Assembly (NCBI RefSeq): GCF_018812025.1
Contig: NC_063061.1
Location: 39,196,793 to 39,260,792 of the forward strand
Direction of reading: 5' to 3'
DNA length: 64,000 nucleotides
From: Megalobrama amblycephala
Taxonomy: Eukaryota > Chordata > Actinopteri > Cypriniformes > Xenocyprididae
Shown here: positions 60,781 through 64,000 of the stretch, piece by piece
Layout of the letters: each line of letters starts with the position of its first letter
Position numbering within the stretch: the first letter of the stretch is position 1
Position numbers and translations under genes: made by a program
The notes under the pieces: model-generated
Told to the model about the DNA's origin: nothing
The model's input: the letters and a program-made list of their open reading frames with translations, nothing else
Database searches by the model: none

Positions 60781-62354
60781 ACTCTCAAGATGTATTTACT
60801 ACTGGGAAACTCAGAGATAATTTTGATCCCTGAGTTTCCGAGTTGGGCGTGCCATAAATATAAATATACATTATTGCTGTTGTGTATTCTTGCTGCCTTC
60901 TATCTGAAATCTCCTACTTACCATTTCCTAAGTTATGATAGCGAGCTCATTCCGTTCAAGTGCTTTGTTGTCTGGAAGAAGAGGAATCAGTCTTATTAAA
61001 GCCAAAATGTATTGAAGATGTTTAATTTTGAATAAAATGTAGCATCTCATTTGTTGACAACAATATAAACATTCAACGTGCTATATGGATAGTCGACTTT
61101 CTAACGATTCTGGAATCTGGTCAAATACAGGCTATTTTCAATGTGTGTAAAACATATGTGGAAAATGGTTATCCATATATGTAAATATACACTACTTTAA
61201 TGATAAGACAAGGCGATGTTGCTGTTGTGGAAAAACTAAAACAATACCAGTCACAGCAGCAATAGTTCTCCCCTCCAACATGTTTACAGTTAATGGCACG
61301 CCCAAGTCGGAAATTCGTGAGTCAAAATTATCTCAGAGCTTCCCAGTAATAAATACAACCTTACAGGGCATTCATGTCCAATTTCCAACTAGGAAACTCC
61401 CATTAGGAATTTCCGACTAGCAAACTCCAACTAGGAATTTAAGACTAGAAAACTACGACTAGGAATTTAAGACTAGAAAACTACGACTAGGAATTTAAGA
61501 CTAGAAAACTACGACTAGGAAACTCCTACTAGGGAACTCTTATTTTTACGATAAGTCCGATAGAACTAATAAACAATACCAGTCACAGCAGCAATAGTTC
61601 TCCCCTCCAACATGTTTAAGGTTTATGGCACGCCCAACTCGGAAACTCAGGGGTCAAAATTATCTCCCGAGTTTCCCAGTAGTAAACACAACTTTACAGG
61701 GCATTCATGTCCAATTTCCAACTAGGAAACTCATATTTACGATAATTGTGGAAAAACAATACCAGTCACAGCAGCAATTGTTCTCCCCTCCGCTATGTTT
61801 ATAGTTTATGGAACGCCCAACTCGGAAACTCGAGTTTCCCAGTAGTAAATACAACTTTACAGGGCATTCATGTCCAATTTCCAACTAGGAAACTCATATT
61901 TATGATAATTGTGGAAAAACAATACCAATCACAGCAGCAATCGTTCTCCCCTCTGCCATGTTTATAGTTTATGGAACGCCCAACTCGGAAACTCGAGTTT
62001 CCCAGTAGTAAATGCAACTTTACAGGGCATTCATGTCCAATTTCTAACTCGTGAACTCTGACTAAGAAACTCATATTTATGATAATTCTGAAGTGAAGGC
62101 AGCATCACTGTGTATACAACATACACTATGCTTCAAACGATTATGTAAATATGCATTACTATAATGACAATAGTTTGTAGCGATGTAGCTGCTGTGGAAA
62201 AACTAATAACGAACACCAGTCAAAGCAGCAATCGTTTAAAGTTTATGACGCCCAACTCGGAAACTCGGGCATCAGATTCATCCGAGTTTCCCAGTGGTAG
62301 ATATGACTTGAGAGGGCATTCATGTCCAATTTCCAACTAGGAAACTCCAATTTT
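60781..62354. repeat. Mosaic of ~160-185 bp units with inverted copies
   Basis: Units contain 'gcagcaatagttctcccctc', 'cgcccaactcggaaactc', 'gagtttcccagtagtaaa', 'acagggcattcatgtccaat' and 'ttccaactaggaaactc'. Copies start near 61260, 61590, 61775, 61940 and 62225, with another at 63478. 60770-60860 carries an inverted copy ('ctgagtttccgagttgggcg'). Confidence 0.88.
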
Positions 62355-62530
62355 TCCCTATGACATTTTAGTAATCATTCGAATGTGGTCAAATTGAACA
62401 TTGCGTTACCATGGAAACGCTACTTTAAATCCTTTTAGTGGCTCAATTTTTGTGATACCAACTTCAAATTTGGAACCAAACATGGTTAGACGCATATCTG
62501 ATTGTATAGCAATTTTAGAGGCCAAATTAT
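62355..62530. repeat. Right copy of the direct repeat flanking the mosaic
   Basis: Contains 'ccatggaaacgctactttaa', 'agtggctcaatttttgtgat' and 'caacttcaaatttggaacca', matching 59878-60065. Confidence 0.8.
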
Positions 62531-62919
62531 TTTATAAAAAATATATTTTTGTATAAAATAAATGTTTACAGTAAAGTTTTATAACTTTTTTACTGTTCAT
62601 CACTTCTGCAATAAAAAAGAGCCCAGCCTGAGGTCTGTATTCCAACGCATTCATGAACTACAACCAGTTAAGTTCAGATGATTACAGTTAAACAGGTTAA
62701 TGTGTGTACTATTACTAGGTCAATTACTGTAGGTTTCATATTTCAACTGTACCTTTTTATGTCGTAACATTTATTTCTGCAGTGCTTTAGACAATAAACA
62801 ATAAAAATGTAAATTTTGTAAAATCAATCAAATATTAATTTTTAACTCCAACTGATGACAGTGACAAGAAACCAATTAATGTAGAAACTCCAGAAATCAA
62901 GGACCCAGTATTCAACAGA

Positions 62920-63131
62920 GACAAGTGTGCATTGAACTCAAGCTTTATTTAGTACTGGTTCTTTTACATGAGACAAAGTTTTACTTCTCGTGAGTCTCAG
63001 TTAACTCAGCTAGTTTAGTGGGACAGGTTTAGTCGGGTTTGAGTCTTCGGACGCTTCCGTCAGTCCTCAGGCAACAGCCGTGTGAGTCTCTACAGTGCGG
63101 GACACAGACGTGGTTCTCTCCTCCGTCACTG
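62920..63131 (-). CDS. 3'-terminal exon of an unrecognised minus-strand gene
   Basis: On the minus strand an acceptor, 'ttaattttcccag', precedes a 103-nt coding stretch (63131 to 63029) that reads SDGGENHVCVPHCRDSHG and on to a TAA at 63031-63029, with Cys-rich text CCLRTDG and the ending VRRLKPD. A polyadenylation signal AATAAA lies on the minus strand at 62949-62944, about 80 bp after the stop. The frame joins in phase to the upstream partial exon at 63984-64000 (SVWSG, then G|S). I do not recognise the family; the four cysteines suggest a secreted or extracellular protein. Convergent with NOP14. The intron between the two exons (63132-63983) is filled with mosaic repeats. Confidence 0.5.
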
Positions 63132-63234
63132 CTGGGAAAATTAAGACACGTCAGATTAAGACAGAACTGGAGTTTGCAAGAATTTTCTAAGACATGCTGC
63201 CTTCACATGATATCGGAATTATCATAAATACAAG

Positions 63235-63740
63235 TTTCCTAGTTGGAAATTCCTAGTCGGAAATTCCTATTTGGAGTTTCCTAGTCGGAAATTGGACATG
63301 AACACCCTCTTGTCAGAAAGAATAGGAATCATGGAGGACACCAGGTTTATTCTTGCCCATTTCTTGGGCTAATCTCATTAGGGCCAAATGTACAGAGCTG
63401 TGAATGTTTATATAGTTGTAAACAAATGGGACTCTACATTATATTCAAAATGAAATATCTTCTATCACACCAGTCACAGCAGCAATCGTTCTCAACTCCA
63501 CCATGTTTATAATTTATGGAACAGCCAACTCGGAAACTCGGGTGTCAAAATTATCTCAGAGTTTCCCAGTAGTAAATATGAATTGACAGGGTGTTCATGT
63601 CCAATTTCCAACTAGGAGACTCCAACTAGGAATTTCTGACTAGGAAACTCCGCCTAGGAAATTCGGAAACTGGGGTATAGAAATTATTTCTGAGTTTCCT
63701 AGCAGTAAATATGACTTGAGAGAAATTTCCAACTTGGAAA
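63235..63740. repeat. Further copies of the 'tagttggaaattcctag' and 'cccaactcggaaactc' mosaic
   Basis: 63235-63300 has the forward array text and 63468-63740 has the inverted unit text. Both lie in the intron of the putative minus-strand gene. Confidence 0.8.
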
Positions 63741-63983
63741 CCCAATCTCACGTGAAGTTTGATTCGGCGCGAGTTTGAATTGTTCAGAAGGATCTGAAAG
63801 TCTGTTAGTGTTTGATCTTCAGTCGATTTTCTGTGAAATCAGTCAAATCTGCAAACTAACTTTGACTTTTGCCAATTACCTGTAAATTGTGGAAAAATTC
63901 ACTCCGTGTATTCCAGCCTTATGAAGTTAACAGGAATGGACACTTGACCATCCTAAAGCACTAGTATATTTAGGTAAACTCAC

Positions 63984-64000
63984 CCGCCACTCCAGACAGA
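63984..64000 (-). CDS. Partial upstream exon of the unrecognised minus-strand gene
   Basis: The minus strand reads tctgtctggagtggcgg and then a donor GTGAGT. It is cut by the window edge. Only 17 nt are visible, so the call rests on the donor and on phase agreement with 63131-63029. Confidence 0.4.

Overview
The window is vertebrate nuclear DNA, almost certainly from a teleost and probably a cyprinid. It has spliced genes with GT-AG introns, dense (GT)n/(CA)n microsatellites, and dispersed elements of kinds familiar from cyprinid genomes: 'gttcaccc' terminal-repeat elements, 'caattctga' elements, a hAT-like element, an L1 3' end and a tRNA-derived SINE. Nothing bacterial, viral or CRISPR-like is present. 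I read the gene models by splicing exons at GT-AG sites so that they match proteins I know. No database search was run.

Layout, left to right. (1) 1-5951 (+): last ten exons of DMGDH, the mitochondrial dimethylglycine dehydrogenase. Its intron 4 is almost entirely a 41-bp minisatellite. (2) 6195-8440: a satellite of about 400 bp in roughly six copies fills the DMGDH-ARSB gap. (3) 8600-13974 (+): complete eight-exon ARSB (arylsulfatase B, 514 aa). Intron 4 holds a 34-bp array related to the upstream satellite, with a hAT-like element next to it. (4) 14-25 kb: intergenic, dominated by a 7.1-kb array of a 38-bp unit with higher-order structure. (5) 25.25-45.9 kb (+): LHFPL2, with a probable CpG-rich non-coding first exon near 25.3-25.5 kb and two coding exons (38891-39311 and 45509-45765, 225 aa). 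Intron 2 ends in a 3.9-kb TCTG/TCCG array that runs directly into the splice acceptor. (6) 46-48.4 kb: intergenic, with an L1 3' fragment. (7) 48488-59673 (+): complete 18-exon NOP14 (857 aa), a ribosome-biogenesis factor. Introns 1, 4, 10 and 14 contain a fold-back element, a hexamer-based array, a decamer-based array and a second fold-back element. (8) 59.8-64 kb: a repeat mosaic, and the 3' end of an unrecognised minus-strand gene convergent with NOP14.

The genes do not form a pathway. DMGDH acts in choline/one-carbon catabolism in mitochondria, ARSB in lysosomal glycosaminoglycan breakdown, LHFPL2 is a tetraspan membrane protein, and NOP14 is nucleolar. DMGDH-ARSB-LHFPL2 is an old vertebrate linkage group, on human 5q14 in the same relative order and orientation. 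NOP14 lies on human chromosome 4, so its position here reflects a lineage-specific join or an assembly join.

The most unusual property is the repeat load. About eleven separate tandem-array blocks, by my estimate near 40% of the window, sit in introns and spacers. Several have higher-order periods (269, about 379, 207, 289, 174 and 166 bp), and some share sequence across loci. I found no convincing new molecular system. The best leads are the shared and nested repeat families, repeats used as splice-acceptor tracts, the NOP14 exon 2 junction and the unidentified minus-strand exons. The long open frames inside arrays are by-products of stop-free repeat units.
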